Part shown: positions 18,513 to 27,492 of the stretch, in pieces
How positions within the stretch are numbered: position 1 is the stretch's first letter
Layout of the letters: every line of letters begins with the position of its first letter
The notes under the pieces: model-generated
The model's input: the letters and a program-made list of their open reading frames with translations, nothing else
What the model was told of the DNA's origin: nothing
Databases searched by the model: none
Assembly: GCF_016593255.1 (NCBI RefSeq)
Contig: NZ_AP023212.1
Span: forward strand, 918,001 to 982,000
Origin: Hydrogenimonas urashimensis
GTDB taxonomy: Bacteria > Campylobacterota > Campylobacteria > Campylobacterales > Hydrogenimonadaceae
Reading direction: 5' to 3'
DNA length: 64,000 bases
Translations under genes and position numbers: made by a program

Positions 18513-19829
18513 TCACTTCAAACCCCGGATCTGGTAGGTGATGTCTCCGGCACCGAAGGCCACGATGAGATCGTGGTCAAACTCCTTGATACTGCGGCCG
18601 CTTTTGTCGAGAATTTTCACGACGCCCCCCTCTTTTGTGACACGTTCGGCCATCGTCAGCTCATAGCCCGCGAAGGCACCTTTGAGATCGATGGGAACCT
18701 CCACCTCCCCGGCGGCCCAGATCGGCAGAATGACCAGTTCGTCCACATCGGTGAAACATTCGACGAATCCCTGCAGGTTGTCCATGGTACGGCTGTATTT
18801 GTGAGGCTGCCATATCGCCCTGATTTTGCGGAAACCGCGCATGGCGGCATAATCTTTCAAGGCGTCCATCGTCGCCCTGATTTCGGTGGGGTGATGGCCG
18901 TAATCGTCGATCACGACACACTTTTCACTGTTTTCGATGATGTCGAAACGCTTCTTGATCCCTTTGTAACGCTTCAGATTGTCCCTAATGGCATCAGGGC
19001 TTTGGCCCTCATGCAGCGCCGCCAGAATAGCCAAAGAGGCATCCAGAGCGATATGCGCTCCCAGCCCGAACACATCGAAACTCCCGAAATTTTTAAGCCT
19101 GAACCGTGTATGGGGCTCCCCGTCGATGAGCACATATTCGATATCGCGGATATCACGGCTTGGATAGAGCCTGATCGACTCAAGCTTTAGGGCGGAGAGA
19201 AAAAGATCTTCCCCGTTGACCACTCGCACCGACGCCAGGCGCAAAAACTCCTCATACGCCGCATAGAAACGCTCAAGATTGTATTCGTAGTACTCCATGT
19301 GTTCCGGTTCGACATTGGTGACGATGGCCATGTAGGGGTTGCAGTTGAGAAAACTGGCATCGCTCTCGTCCGCTTCGAAAACCACTTCGTCGTTTTCCGC
19401 CGTTCGTACATTGGAGTGGAAGACTTTCGAGATAGCCCCGATCAGTGCGTTGGTTTGCGGAAGAAGCTCGGCCAGCATCGCCGACGTGGTGCTTTTGCCG
19501 TGTGCTCCGCCGACGGCATAGACTCTCTTGTCTTTGAGAATGAACTTCAACGCCTCTTTTCTCGCATAAAGCGGGATCCCAAGCGCCTTCGCGCGGATAT
19601 ATTCGGGATTGTTCTTTCGCACCGCCGCCGAATGGATCACCATATCGGCCCCCTCCACCGCGTCGCCGTGATGGGGAATCGTGATCTTCGCCCCGTATTT
19701 GAGAGCCAGCTCGTCGGTGATCTCGCTCTGGCGTATGTCCGATCCCGAAATCGCATGCCCCTCCCCCGCCATGAACTTGGCAAGTGCCGAAATGCCGATG
19801 CCTCCGATGCCTATGAAATGGATTCTCAT
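18513..19829 (-). CDS. murC: UDP-N-acetylmuramate--L-alanine ligase
   Basis: A 438-residue Mur ligase. The N-terminal Rossmann motif is FIGIGGIGISALA, the P-loop is GGAHGKSTT (about 107-115; the family usually has GTHGKT), and the catalytic segments are EADESDASF and VIDDYGHHPTE. It adds L-Ala to UDP-MurNAc in the cytosol in peptidoglycan synthesis. Its length fits the short MurC of Campylobacterota. A hypothetical gene lies 90 bases upstream on the same strand and may be cotranscribed. Confidence 0.92.
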   Translation of the reverse strand: MRIHFIGIGGIGISALAKFMAGEGHAISGSDIRQSEITDELALKYGAKITIPHHGDAVEGADMVIHSAAVRKNNPEYIRAKALGIPLYARKEALKFILKDKRVYAVGGAHGKSTTSAMLAELLPQTNALIGAISKVFHSNVRTAENDEVVFEADESDASFLNCNPYMAIVTNVEPEHMEYYEYNLERFYAAYEEFLRLASVRVVNGEDLFLSALKLESIRLYPSRDIRDIEYVLIDGEPHTRFRLKNFGSFDVFGLGAHIALDASLAILAALHEGQSPDAIRDNLKRYKGIKKRFDIIENSEKCVVIDDYGHHPTEIRATMDALKDYAAMRGFRKIRAIWQPHKYSRTMDNLQGFVECFTDVDELVILPIWAAGEVEVPIDLKGAFAGYELTMAERVTKEGGVVKILDKSGRSIKEFDHDLIVAFGAGDITYQIRGLK

Positions 19830-19919
19830 CTTTTTTTCGCTGCCGGCATAGGGGCTGTTTGGACAAGGACGAACGTTGGGGTGCGCTCTGTCAGCTTCTT
19901 GCTTCTCACTTCCTGTTTC

Positions 19920-20501
19920 TCACTTTTTCAAAGTTTCCAACTCTTTGAGCGCATTTTCGAGCACATCTTTTTTCTCTTTCAAAAATCCTTCGACGGAGGG
20001 TTTGAAGTTGGTCAGGAAAAAGCCGTAGGTTTCGCTGTCGTTTGGGTTTTTGGTATCGACCAGTTCGTCGATGAAATCGTCAAATTTCATTTGGGATGCC
20101 GCCGCCGCGATGTGGGGCATCATCGCCTCCGAGAGCGTTTCATCGTTCGCCGTGTAGTGAAGGATCAGAAATATCTCCTTGGCCCCCTTGAAATCGTTTT
20201 CGCTGTAGCGCTCGATACCGTGTTCGTAGATGCCCCGCAGGGTATAGAGATCCTCCGGCTGGCCGATATCGAAAAACTCCTCTTTCGTCAGTTTGTCGGC
20301 AAGCCGATCGAAAACGGTTTGCAGAATCTCCGTGTAGATGCGATCGAGTCGCTCGGCAGAGAGGTTCAGCATCACCGACGTATCGAGCACATCGTACATC
20401 CCGACGACATCTTTCGCTTTGACGGCGGCCTCTTCCCTGTTGGCCAGTTCCATCATAAATGCCGGATTGTTTTTCAAATCTTCAAATTCGTTCTCATTCA
20501 T
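19920..20501 (-). CDS. conserved helical hypothetical protein
   Basis: A 193-residue acidic, helical, soluble protein without Cys, signal peptide or membrane segment. The middle (about 90-125: DLYTLRGIYEHGIERYSENDFKGA and following) looks like a TPR-type helix pair. Placed just upstream of murC on the same strand. I recognise it only as a type of protein common in Campylobacterota genomes; function unknown. Confidence 0.7.
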   Translation of the reverse strand: MNENEFEDLKNNPAFMMELANREEAAVKAKDVVGMYDVLDTSVMLNLSAERLDRIYTEILQTVFDRLADKLTKEEFFDIGQPEDLYTLRGIYEHGIERYSENDFKGAKEIFLILHYTANDETLSEAMMPHIAAAASQMKFDDFIDELVDTKNPNDSETYGFFLTNFKPSVEGFLKEKKDVLENALKELETLKK

Positions 20502-20595
20502 TAAAATTTTCCCTTTTGTGTCGATATATGTGACAACTTTTTAACATAAATTCAAACAGAGCCGCAGGAGCGCACGAATGAACAATCCGATTATA

Positions 20596-20612
20596 TTTAA
20601 TTTTAAATTAAA
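20596..20612. promoter_or_regulatory. 17-bp AT palindrome ahead of the wecA -10 box
   Basis: TTTAATTT, one central T, then AAATTAAA: a perfect inverted repeat ending 5 bases before TATAAT at 20618. It may be an operator at the start of the polysaccharide locus, but such repeats also arise by chance in AT-rich DNA. Confidence 0.35.
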
Positions 20613-20617
20613 CAAGC

Positions 20618-20623
20618 TATAAT
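20618..20623 (+). promoter_or_regulatory. candidate -10 box very close to the wecA start
   Basis: TATAAT ends 6 bases before the ATG at 20630, so a transcript made from it would be leaderless or nearly so. No Shine-Dalgarno sequence is present before the ATG. Confidence 0.45.
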
Positions 20624-20629
20624 CGCGCC

Positions 20630-21670
20630 ATGATTCTTTTTTTGGTAATTTTTACTTTTATTTTTACTTTTATTCTGATTCTTCTTTTCATTAAAACCGC
20701 CCCAAAGCTGGGGTTCGTGGATATACCTAATGAACGAAGCATGCATACACAACCCATACCCAGAGGGGCAGGCATCGCCTTTGTATCGGCCGCGCTGTTT
20801 ATTTCGTTGATTTTGATATTGTTTGATTACAACCATCTTTCCCGGTATCTTCAGGTCTATATTGCGACTATCATCGTTTTTCTGGGTGGTGTTCTGGATG
20901 ACAGAAAGGGTGTAACACCCAAAATGAAATTTCTTTTTATCTTCATCGCATCGATTCTGCTTTACAGCAACGGCATCGCTATCGAAAGAGTGGGTAAATA
21001 TCTTGGATATGAGATTTTTTTACCCTCTTTGTTGGTTTTTCCTTTCACGTTCATTGCCATTGCAGGCTTTACCAACGCACTCAATCTGCTTGATGGCCTG
21101 GACGGTCTGGCAGGCACCGTCTCCATTATCATGCTGGGGGCTTTCATGTGGATAGGATACACCCATCATGACAATTTGATGGTGATGCTCTCTGTCATCT
21201 TTATTCCGGCCCTGGCCGCTTTTTTGCTGTTCAACTGGCATCCGGCCAAAATCTTCATGGGCGACAGCGGGTCGCTGACTCTGGGCTTTGTCATCTCTGT
21301 CCTGGCTGTTAGAGCCACCCATTACATTGCGCCCACGGCCGTGCTTTTCATGCTGGCCATTCCCGTTCTCGATACTTTCGTCGTCATGACACGGCGCATT
21401 CAGCGGGGAAGGTCCCCTTTCAGCGCCGACAAAAACCATATGCACCACATTCTTTTCAACCGGTACGAAGATGTAACATATACCGTCATACTGATCGTAT
21501 ACATACAGATTGCCTTTACGATGATCGGATACCAATTGAGAGATGCCGATGACTTTCTGTCACTGGTGCTTTTCGGCATACTGTTTTTCATTTTTCTCAA
21601 TCTCTTGGATCAGCGAAGAAAACGGCGAAAAAAAGAGAGAAAAAGAACATTGTTCAAATCAAAAATTTAA
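20630..21670 (+). CDS. wecA: WecA-like UDP-HexNAc:undecaprenyl-phosphate transferase
   Basis: A 346-residue multi-pass membrane protein of the MraY/WecA family. Seen: DERSMH-type cytosolic loop (DIPNERSMHTQPIPRG), NALNLLDGLDGLAG, FNWHPAKIFMGDSGS and the HMHHIL loop. About ten membrane segments are visible. It would transfer a HexNAc-1-phosphate (GlcNAc in WecA) to undecaprenyl phosphate, the first step of the repeat unit. It is the first gene of the polysaccharide locus. The tail is highly basic (RRKRRKKERKR). Confidence 0.88.
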   Translation: MILFLVIFTFIFTFILILLFIKTAPKLGFVDIPNERSMHTQPIPRGAGIAFVSAALFISLILILFDYNHLSRYLQVYIATIIVFLGGVLDDRKGVTPKMKFLFIFIASILLYSNGIAIERVGKYLGYEIFLPSLLVFPFTFIAIAGFTNALNLLDGLDGLAGTVSIIMLGAFMWIGYTHHDNLMVMLSVIFIPALAAFLLFNWHPAKIFMGDSGSLTLGFVISVLAVRATHYIAPTAVLFMLAIPVLDTFVVMTRRIQRGRSPFSADKNHMHHILFNRYEDVTYTVILIVYIQIAFTMIGYQLRDADDFLSLVLFGILFFIFLNLLDQRRKRRKKERKRTLFKSKI

Positions 21671-21733
21671 TATTTTTGTCATTCCATCGATTATTATCGA
21701 AAAAGTATCTTTAAAACCCTCAAGGAGGCTTAT

Positions 21734-22603
21734 TTGAAAGGCATCATTCTAGCAGGTGGCAGCGGTACACGCCTTTATCCGATTACCAAAGCGGTATCCA
21801 AGCAGTTACTGCCCATCTACGACAAACCGATGATCTACTATCCGCTTTCGGTCCTGATGCTGGCCGGTATCAAAGAGATACTGATCATATCCACACCTGC
21901 GGATCTGCCGCGTTTCGAAGAACTTCTTGGTGACGGCGCACATATAGGCATGCGTTTCAGCTACGCCGTGCAGGAGCGTCCCAACGGTCTGGCGGAGGCT
22001 TTCATCATCGGGGAGGAGTTCATCGGTAACGACAATGTATCGCTGATTCTTGGCGACAACATCTTCTACGGCCCCGGACTGACACCGATCCTCGAACGCG
22101 CCGCCCGGAACAAAGAGGGAGCCACCATTTTCGGCTACCAGGTCAAAGATCCGGAACGCTTCGGGGTCGTCGAATTCGACAAAAACCTCAAGGTTCTTTC
22201 GATCGAGGAGAAACCCAGGCATCCCAAAAGCAATTTCGCCGTTACCGGGCTCTATTTCTACGACAACGACGTCATCGAAATCGCTAAAAACGTCAAACCT
22301 TCCGATCGAGGGGAGCTGGAGATCACCTCCGTCAACCAGGAGTACCTCAGGCGCGGCAAACTGGAGGTCCAGCTTCTTGGACGCGGCTACGCCTGGCTCG
22401 ATACGGGCACGCACGCCAGCCTCGCCGAGGCGGGACAGTTCATCCAGACCATCGAGCATCGCCAGGGGTACAAAGTGGCCTGCATCGAAGAGATCGCCCA
22501 CTACAAAGGGTGGATAGACGACGAACAGCTTATCAAATTGGCCGAACCTTACAAAAAGACCGAGTACGGCCAGTATATGCTGGAAATGGCAGGTGCTCTA
22601 TGA
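21734..22603 (+). CDS. rfbA: glucose-1-phosphate thymidylyltransferase
   Basis: A 289-residue nucleotidyltransferase: [12 protein letters not shown] signature at the N-terminus, [17 protein letters not shown], and the sugar-binding EEKP segment. It makes dTDP-glucose from Glc-1-P and dTTP. The TTG at 21734 has AAGGAGG upstream. It overlaps rfbB by 4 bases. GC content is clearly higher than in the following genes. No rfbC or rfbD is present, so L-rhamnose is not the evident end product. Confidence 0.95.
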   Translation: MKGIILAGGSGTRLYPITKAVSKQLLPIYDKPMIYYPLSVLMLAGIKEILIISTPADLPRFEELLGDGAHIGMRFSYAVQERPNGLAEAFIIGEEFIGNDNVSLILGDNIFYGPGLTPILERAARNKEGATIFGYQVKDPERFGVVEFDKNLKVLSIEEKPRHPKSNFAVTGLYFYDNDVIEIAKNVKPSDRGELEITSVNQEYLRRGKLEVQLLGRGYAWLDTGTHASLAEAGQFIQTIEHRQGYKVACIEEIAHYKGWIDDEQLIKLAEPYKKTEYGQYMLEMAGAL

Positions 22604-23646
22604 AATCGATTCTCGTGACAGGATGTGCCGGATTCATCGGCTCCAATTTCGTCCCCTACTTTCTGCAGAAGTATCCCGACTACCGTCTGATCAACCTCGA
22701 CCTGCTCACCTACGCCGGCGACCCGGACAACCTCAAAGAGGTGGAGGGCCATCCCCGTTACCATTTCGTCCACGGCAACATCGGCAACCGGGAACTGGTC
22801 GAATACATTTTCGATAGCTTCGACATCCAGGGCGTTATCCACTTTGCGGCCGAATCGCATGTGGACAACTCGATCAAGAACCCCGGGGTATTCATCGAAA
22901 CCAACGTCAACGGCACTTTCACGCTGCTGGACGTGGCCTACAAGCACTGGATGGAAGCACCCTTTTCCTACAAGGAAGCCTACAAAGAGTGCCGTTTTCA
23001 CCACATCTCCACCGACGAAGTTTACGGCACGTTGGGAGAGACGGGCCTTTTTACCGAAGAGACACCCTATGCCCCCAATTCGCCCTACTCCGCTTCCAAG
23101 GCCTCCAGCGACATGGTGGTCAGAAGCTATCATCACACCTACGGGCTTAACACCGTCATTACCAACTGCTCCAACAACTACGGCCCCAAACAGCATGACG
23201 AAAAGCTGATTCCGACCATCATCCGAAACGCTATACATGGCCATCCCATTCCGATCTACGGCGACGGAAAGAATATCCGCGACTGGCTCTACGTTCTTGA
23301 TCACTGCAAGGGAATCGATCTGGCCTTTCACAAGGGCAGGTCGGGCGAAACCTACAACATCGGCGGGCGGAACGAGCGGGACAACCTTTACATCGCCAAC
23401 AAGATCTGCGAAATTCTCGACGAGCTTTATCCCATCCTAAGCAATCCGACATTGAAATCCCGCCATTCCCGATTGCGTTCCTACAAAGAGCTCATCACCT
23501 TCGTGCAGGACCGTCCGGGCCACGACCGGCGCTACGCCATCGACGCCACGAAGATCGAGAACGAACTGGGATGGAAAGCGGACGAGAATTTCGAGACGGG
23601 CATTCTCAAGACGATCAAGTGGTATCTGGACAAATACAATGATTAA
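22600..23646 (+). CDS. rfbB: dTDP-glucose 4,6-dehydratase
   Basis: A 348-residue short-chain dehydrogenase: NAD site [10 protein letters not shown], the S-T-D-E-V-Y-G catalytic segment, YSASKASSD with Tyr and Lys, and the substrate loop NNYGPKQ. It converts dTDP-glucose to dTDP-4-keto-6-deoxyglucose. The ATG at 22600 overlaps the rfbA stop in an ATGA junction. The 3' end overlaps the first DegT gene by 8 bases, so this ketosugar is the likely substrate of that aminotransferase. Confidence 0.95.
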   Translation: MKSILVTGCAGFIGSNFVPYFLQKYPDYRLINLDLLTYAGDPDNLKEVEGHPRYHFVHGNIGNRELVEYIFDSFDIQGVIHFAAESHVDNSIKNPGVFIETNVNGTFTLLDVAYKHWMEAPFSYKEAYKECRFHHISTDEVYGTLGETGLFTEETPYAPNSPYSASKASSDMVVRSYHHTYGLNTVITNCSNNYGPKQHDEKLIPTIIRNAIHGHPIPIYGDGKNIRDWLYVLDHCKGIDLAFHKGRSGETYNIGGRNERDNLYIANKICEILDELYPILSNPTLKSRHSRLRSYKELITFVQDRPGHDRRYAIDATKIENELGWKADENFETGILKTIKWYLDKYND

Positions 23647-24727
23647 TGTAACCAGCCCTTATCTTCCCGATATCGAAAAACTATATTCGTATATTCAATC
23701 AATTTATGATTCCGGATATCTCACCAACAATGGGCCTCTCGTCCATAGGCTGGAAGAGCGGTTAAAAGCATATTTGGGCGTCAAGCATGTTATTCTCACT
23801 GCCAATGGCACCATGGCCCTTGATATAGCCTATACCGCACTGCATTTGAAAGGAGAAGTTATCACGACCCCTTTCACCTTTGTAGCAACGACAAATTCAC
23901 TGGTTCATGCTGGTCTCAAACCGATTTATGCCGACATCGATCCCGAAACATTCAATCTGGACCCTGCGAATATTGAACCTCTGATCACAGATCGCACAAC
24001 CGCCATTGTTCCCGTTCATGTTTTCGGAAATGCATGTGATGTGGAATCTATTGAAACAATAGCGAAAAAACATAATTTGAAAATCATTTACGATGCCGCC
24101 CATGCATTTGGCGTTCGGTATGGGGAAAACAGCATACTCAATTTTGGTGACATTTCGATACTGAGTTTTCATGCCACCAAAATGTTTCATACGATTGAGG
24201 GAGGAGCCATTGTCACCAATGACGACACGTTGGCAAAAGAGATACGCATTATAAAAAACTTCGGTATTGACTGCCCCGATACCATAAAAACCGTAGGTAT
24301 TAATGGAAAAATGAATGAATTTTCAGCGGCAATGGGACTCTGTGTATTGGATGATATTGATATCATTATTCAACGACGTAAAAAAATTCACGATACCTAT
24401 AAGCAAAAGCTCGAAGGTTTTGTCGAATTTCAGTCGCAAAATCCAAAGGCCACACAAAATTACAGCTATTTTCCCATTCTATTAAAAAACGAGAGGGAGA
24501 TGTTTCTTGTACAAAAATCACTTGAAGAAAAAGGAATTATATGTAGAAGATATTTCCATCCTTCGTTGGATACAATTCCTTATATGGATTCGGCCATCGA
24601 AATGAACATATCCAGAGATATTGCAAAGCGCATCCTCTGTTTGCCAATCTATCCATCTTTGGATTTGGAAGATGTGGAACGAATTATAGAGCTTACAAAA
24701 AAAGTATTGCACGCAAGAATCGATTAA
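23639..24727 (+). CDS. DegT/DnrJ/EryC1/StrS sugar aminotransferase (copy 1)
   Basis: A 362-residue PLP enzyme. The lysine segment is SFHATKMFHTIEGG, with DAAHAFG upstream (PLP-ring Asp), and the N-terminal TNNGPLV and ANGTMAL motifs are present. Families such as VioA, FdtB and QdtB aminate C4 or C3 of dTDP-ketosugars. Because rfbA-rfbB precede it directly and no 3,4-ketoisomerase is seen, C4 amination (VioA-like) is the simpler guess. Base composition drops to AT-rich exactly here. It has a close paralog next to it. Confidence 0.88.
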   Translation: MINVTSPYLPDIEKLYSYIQSIYDSGYLTNNGPLVHRLEERLKAYLGVKHVILTANGTMALDIAYTALHLKGEVITTPFTFVATTNSLVHAGLKPIYADIDPETFNLDPANIEPLITDRTTAIVPVHVFGNACDVESIETIAKKHNLKIIYDAAHAFGVRYGENSILNFGDISILSFHATKMFHTIEGGAIVTNDDTLAKEIRIIKNFGIDCPDTIKTVGINGKMNEFSAAMGLCVLDDIDIIIQRRKKIHDTYKQKLEGFVEFQSQNPKATQNYSYFPILLKNEREMFLVQKSLEEKGIICRRYFHPSLDTIPYMDSAIEMNISRDIAKRILCLPIYPSLDLEDVERIIELTKKVLHARID

Positions 24728-24746
24728 AGATTAAAAAAGGAAAAAA

Positions 24747-25841
24747 ATGGTCCGTGTTACGAAAGTGTATTATCCAGATAGAGAAAAATACAACTCCTAT
24801 GTGGACAAAATCTATGAAAGTGGTTGGTTGACCAACAATGGTCCTTTGGTAAGAATGCTGGAAGAACGGTTGGAAAATTATTTTGGAGTCAAAAATGTCA
24901 TCCTGGTGGCCAATGGCACAATGGCTTTGGAACTGTCATACAGAGTTCTGGCGTTGGAAAACGAAGTTATCACCTCTCCTTTCAGTTTTATTGCAACGAC
25001 CAATTCCATCGTTTACAGTTGCTTAAAGCCGGTTTTTGCAGACATCGATCCGGAAACATTCAATATCGATCCGGAAAATATTGAAAATCTCATAACGGAT
25101 AAAACAAGTGCAATCGTGCCGGTTCACATTTATGGCAATGCATGTGAAGTGGATAGATTGGAGCATATTGCCAAAAAACACAATCTAAAATTGATCTTTG
25201 ATGCGGCGCATGCTTTCGATGTCAATTATAAGGACAAATCCATCTTGGGACGAGGCGACATTTCCACTATAAGCTTTCATGCCACCAAAATGTTTCATAC
25301 GATCGAGGGGGGAGCTATTGTTACCAACAATGACGAAATCGCAGAAAAAGCGCGACTGTTGAGAAACTCCGGAATTACCCCGGATGAAAAAATCATTGGC
25401 GCCGGCACCAATGCAAAAATGAATGAATTCGAAGCGGCAATGGGTTTATGTATTCTTGATGATATCGATATGATTATCAATGGTCGACGAAAAGTTTTGG
25501 AATATTATAAAAAAGAGTTGGACGGTTACGTTAAGTTCCAAAAACAAAATCCCGATGCCAATCAGAGTGTCAGCTATTTTCCTATTCTGCTGAAATCTGC
25601 CGAAGAAAGAGAATATGTCCATAACAGACTCAAGGAAAATGATATCAATTCCAAACGTTACTTTTCTCCCTCACTCGACACACTCTCCTATATCGATGTT
25701 CCTGTACCCATGAAAATTTCCCGAGATATTGCCGACAGGGTTCTTTGTCTCCCTTTTTATCATGATCTTGAGTTTGAGACAATAGAAAAGATCGCATCGG
25801 TTATCAAGCAGGCATGTTCGGAAAACATTGTTCAGGAATAG
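24747..25841 (+). CDS. DegT/DnrJ/EryC1/StrS sugar aminotransferase (copy 2)
   Basis: A 364-residue paralog of the preceding gene. It shares the same PLP lysine segment SFHATKMFHTIEGG and most motifs, at roughly 60% identity by eye. The N-terminus differs (VRVTKVYYPDREKY) as do the substrate-loop positions near 225-240. RBS AAAGGA precedes the ATG. The pair probably arose by tandem duplication and may aminate two different positions or two different sugars. Which substrate each uses cannot be told from sequence. Confidence 0.87.
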   Translation: MVRVTKVYYPDREKYNSYVDKIYESGWLTNNGPLVRMLEERLENYFGVKNVILVANGTMALELSYRVLALENEVITSPFSFIATTNSIVYSCLKPVFADIDPETFNIDPENIENLITDKTSAIVPVHIYGNACEVDRLEHIAKKHNLKLIFDAAHAFDVNYKDKSILGRGDISTISFHATKMFHTIEGGAIVTNNDEIAEKARLLRNSGITPDEKIIGAGTNAKMNEFEAAMGLCILDDIDMIINGRRKVLEYYKKELDGYVKFQKQNPDANQSVSYFPILLKSAEEREYVHNRLKENDINSKRYFSPSLDTLSYIDVPVPMKISRDIADRVLCLPFYHDLEFETIEKIASVIKQACSENIVQE

Positions 25842-25849
25842 GAGATTAT

Positions 25850-26770
25850 ATGAATGAAAAAAATTTTGACATACTTAAACTGATTGGCAACACACCTCTG
25901 ATTTCATTTCGCAATGAAAACATTGTCGCCAAAGCAGAATTCCTAAATCCCGGCGGAAGCATCAAAGACAGGGTCGCTCTTGCTATGATCGAGGCGGCCG
26001 AACGGGAAGGAATATTGAAACCCGGCATGAAAATTGTAGAACCCACAAGTGGCAATACAGGCATAGGTATCACCCTGGTAGGCGTCGCCAAAGGTTACGA
26101 AGTGCATATCGTCATGCCTGAGGGCATGAGCGAGGAGAGAAAACAGATCATCCATATGTTAGGCGGGCACCTTGTCCTCACGCCGGATGAAGAGAATGTC
26201 GCAGGAGCCGTATCCAAAGCGGAAGAATTGGCGGAAAAATATCAAGCCTTCATGCCCCAACAGTTTAAAAACAGAAACAACGCATTGGCTCATTACAATC
26301 ACACGGCTCCCGAACTCTGGGAACAAGCCGGAGGAAAAATAGATGCATTCGTTTCGGGAATAGGCAGCGGGGGTACGTTGCAAGGTGTCGCATCGTTCCT
26401 TAAAGAAAAAAACCCGAATATCAAAATTGTGGCAGTGGAACCCAAAAATGTCTCCGCCCTGCTGGGACACGAACCAGGCTTACACAGCATTCAAGGCATT
26501 GGTGACGGATTTATTCCCGATATTCTCGATGTCTCTTTGATCGATGAAATTCTTGAAGTAACGGATGAAGATGCGATAGACACGACAAGAGAGATTGCAA
26601 TCAGTAACTCTTTGTTGTGCGGGATATCATCCGGAGCCAATATATGGGCTGCCAGACAAATTGCCAAAAATCATCCTGATTGGAGAATCGCCACCGTTCT
26701 TCCGGATAGAGCGGAGCGCTATTTCAGTACGACTCTTTATGATACGTTAACAGAAGGAGAAGTTTCATGA
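25850..26770 (+). CDS. cysteine-synthase-family PLP enzyme within the sugar locus
   Basis: A 306-residue fold-type II PLP enzyme. PLP Lys39 lies in GGSIKDR; substrate loop PTSGNTGIG; phosphate loop GIGSGGTLQG; C-terminal PDRAERY. All are as in CysK/CysM O-acetylserine sulfhydrylases. The ATG at 25850 has GGAG upstream. It overlaps the next gene by 4 bases and is embedded in a sugar-modification operon, where a plain cysteine synthase is unexpected. Related folds make other beta-substituted alanines, for example SbnA, so it may supply an amino acid used by the ATP-grasp ligase. Confidence 0.85.
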   Translation: MNEKNFDILKLIGNTPLISFRNENIVAKAEFLNPGGSIKDRVALAMIEAAEREGILKPGMKIVEPTSGNTGIGITLVGVAKGYEVHIVMPEGMSEERKQIIHMLGGHLVLTPDEENVAGAVSKAEELAEKYQAFMPQQFKNRNNALAHYNHTAPELWEQAGGKIDAFVSGIGSGGTLQGVASFLKEKNPNIKIVAVEPKNVSALLGHEPGLHSIQGIGDGFIPDILDVSLIDEILEVTDEDAIDTTREIAISNSLLCGISSGANIWAARQIAKNHPDWRIATVLPDRAERYFSTTLYDTLTEGEVS

Positions 26771-27456
26771 AAATAGGCATAATGCAACCATACTTCTTTC
26801 CATATATCGGTTATTATCAATTAATGGAGGCTGTTGACACCTATGTTATCGCGGATGATTTGAACTATATTAAAAATGGATATATCAATAAAAACTCCAT
26901 ATTACTCAATAATCAGCCATTCAAAATTTCTCTTCAACTTTTTGGGGCCAGCCAAAATAAGCTCATTAACCAGATAGAGGTGGGTGAAAATGGTCCGAAA
27001 TTGTTGAGTACCATTAAAAATGCCTACAAAAAAGCGCCTTTTTTCAAAGAAGTATTCCCACTTTTGGAAGACATCCTTCTTGAAAAGGAAAAAAACCTTG
27101 GCAGGTTTCTGGGAAATTCTTTGATGAAAACAGCAAAATATCTGGAAATCGAGGTCGATTTTCTCTATTCAAGCGAAATTGAAAAAGACAATTCCCTAAA
27201 ATTTGATGAAAGAATTTACGATATATGTCACCGTCTAAATGGTGATCATTACATCAACGCAATCGGAGGTCAAAAACTTTACAGTAAAGAGAAGTTTGCA
27301 AAGCACGGTATTCGATTGAACTTTATTCAAACCCATGTCATCCAATACAAACAATTCAACGACTCATTCGTTCCCAATCTTTCCATTATCGACGTTATGA
27401 TGTTCAATTCAAAAAAAGACTTGAAAATATTTTTGAATGAGTATTCGCTTGTTTAA
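26767..27456 (+). CDS. WbqC-family protein
   Basis: A 229-residue cytosolic protein with the family opening MQPYFFPYIGYYQL and the block YIKNGYINKN, both typical of WbqC-like proteins in O-antigen clusters. The biochemical role of the family is not firmly known; members occur with sugar aminotransferases and acyl or aminoacyl transfer genes. It overlaps the cysteine-synthase-like gene by 4 bases. An ATP-grasp ligase follows 36 bases later. Confidence 0.85.
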   Translation: MKIGIMQPYFFPYIGYYQLMEAVDTYVIADDLNYIKNGYINKNSILLNNQPFKISLQLFGASQNKLINQIEVGENGPKLLSTIKNAYKKAPFFKEVFPLLEDILLEKEKNLGRFLGNSLMKTAKYLEIEVDFLYSSEIEKDNSLKFDERIYDICHRLNGDHYINAIGGQKLYSKEKFAKHGIRLNFIQTHVIQYKQFNDSFVPNLSIIDVMMFNSKKDLKIFLNEYSLV

Positions 27457-27492
27457 CAAAAAATTGACAATATATATGCTGAAGGATTTTCG

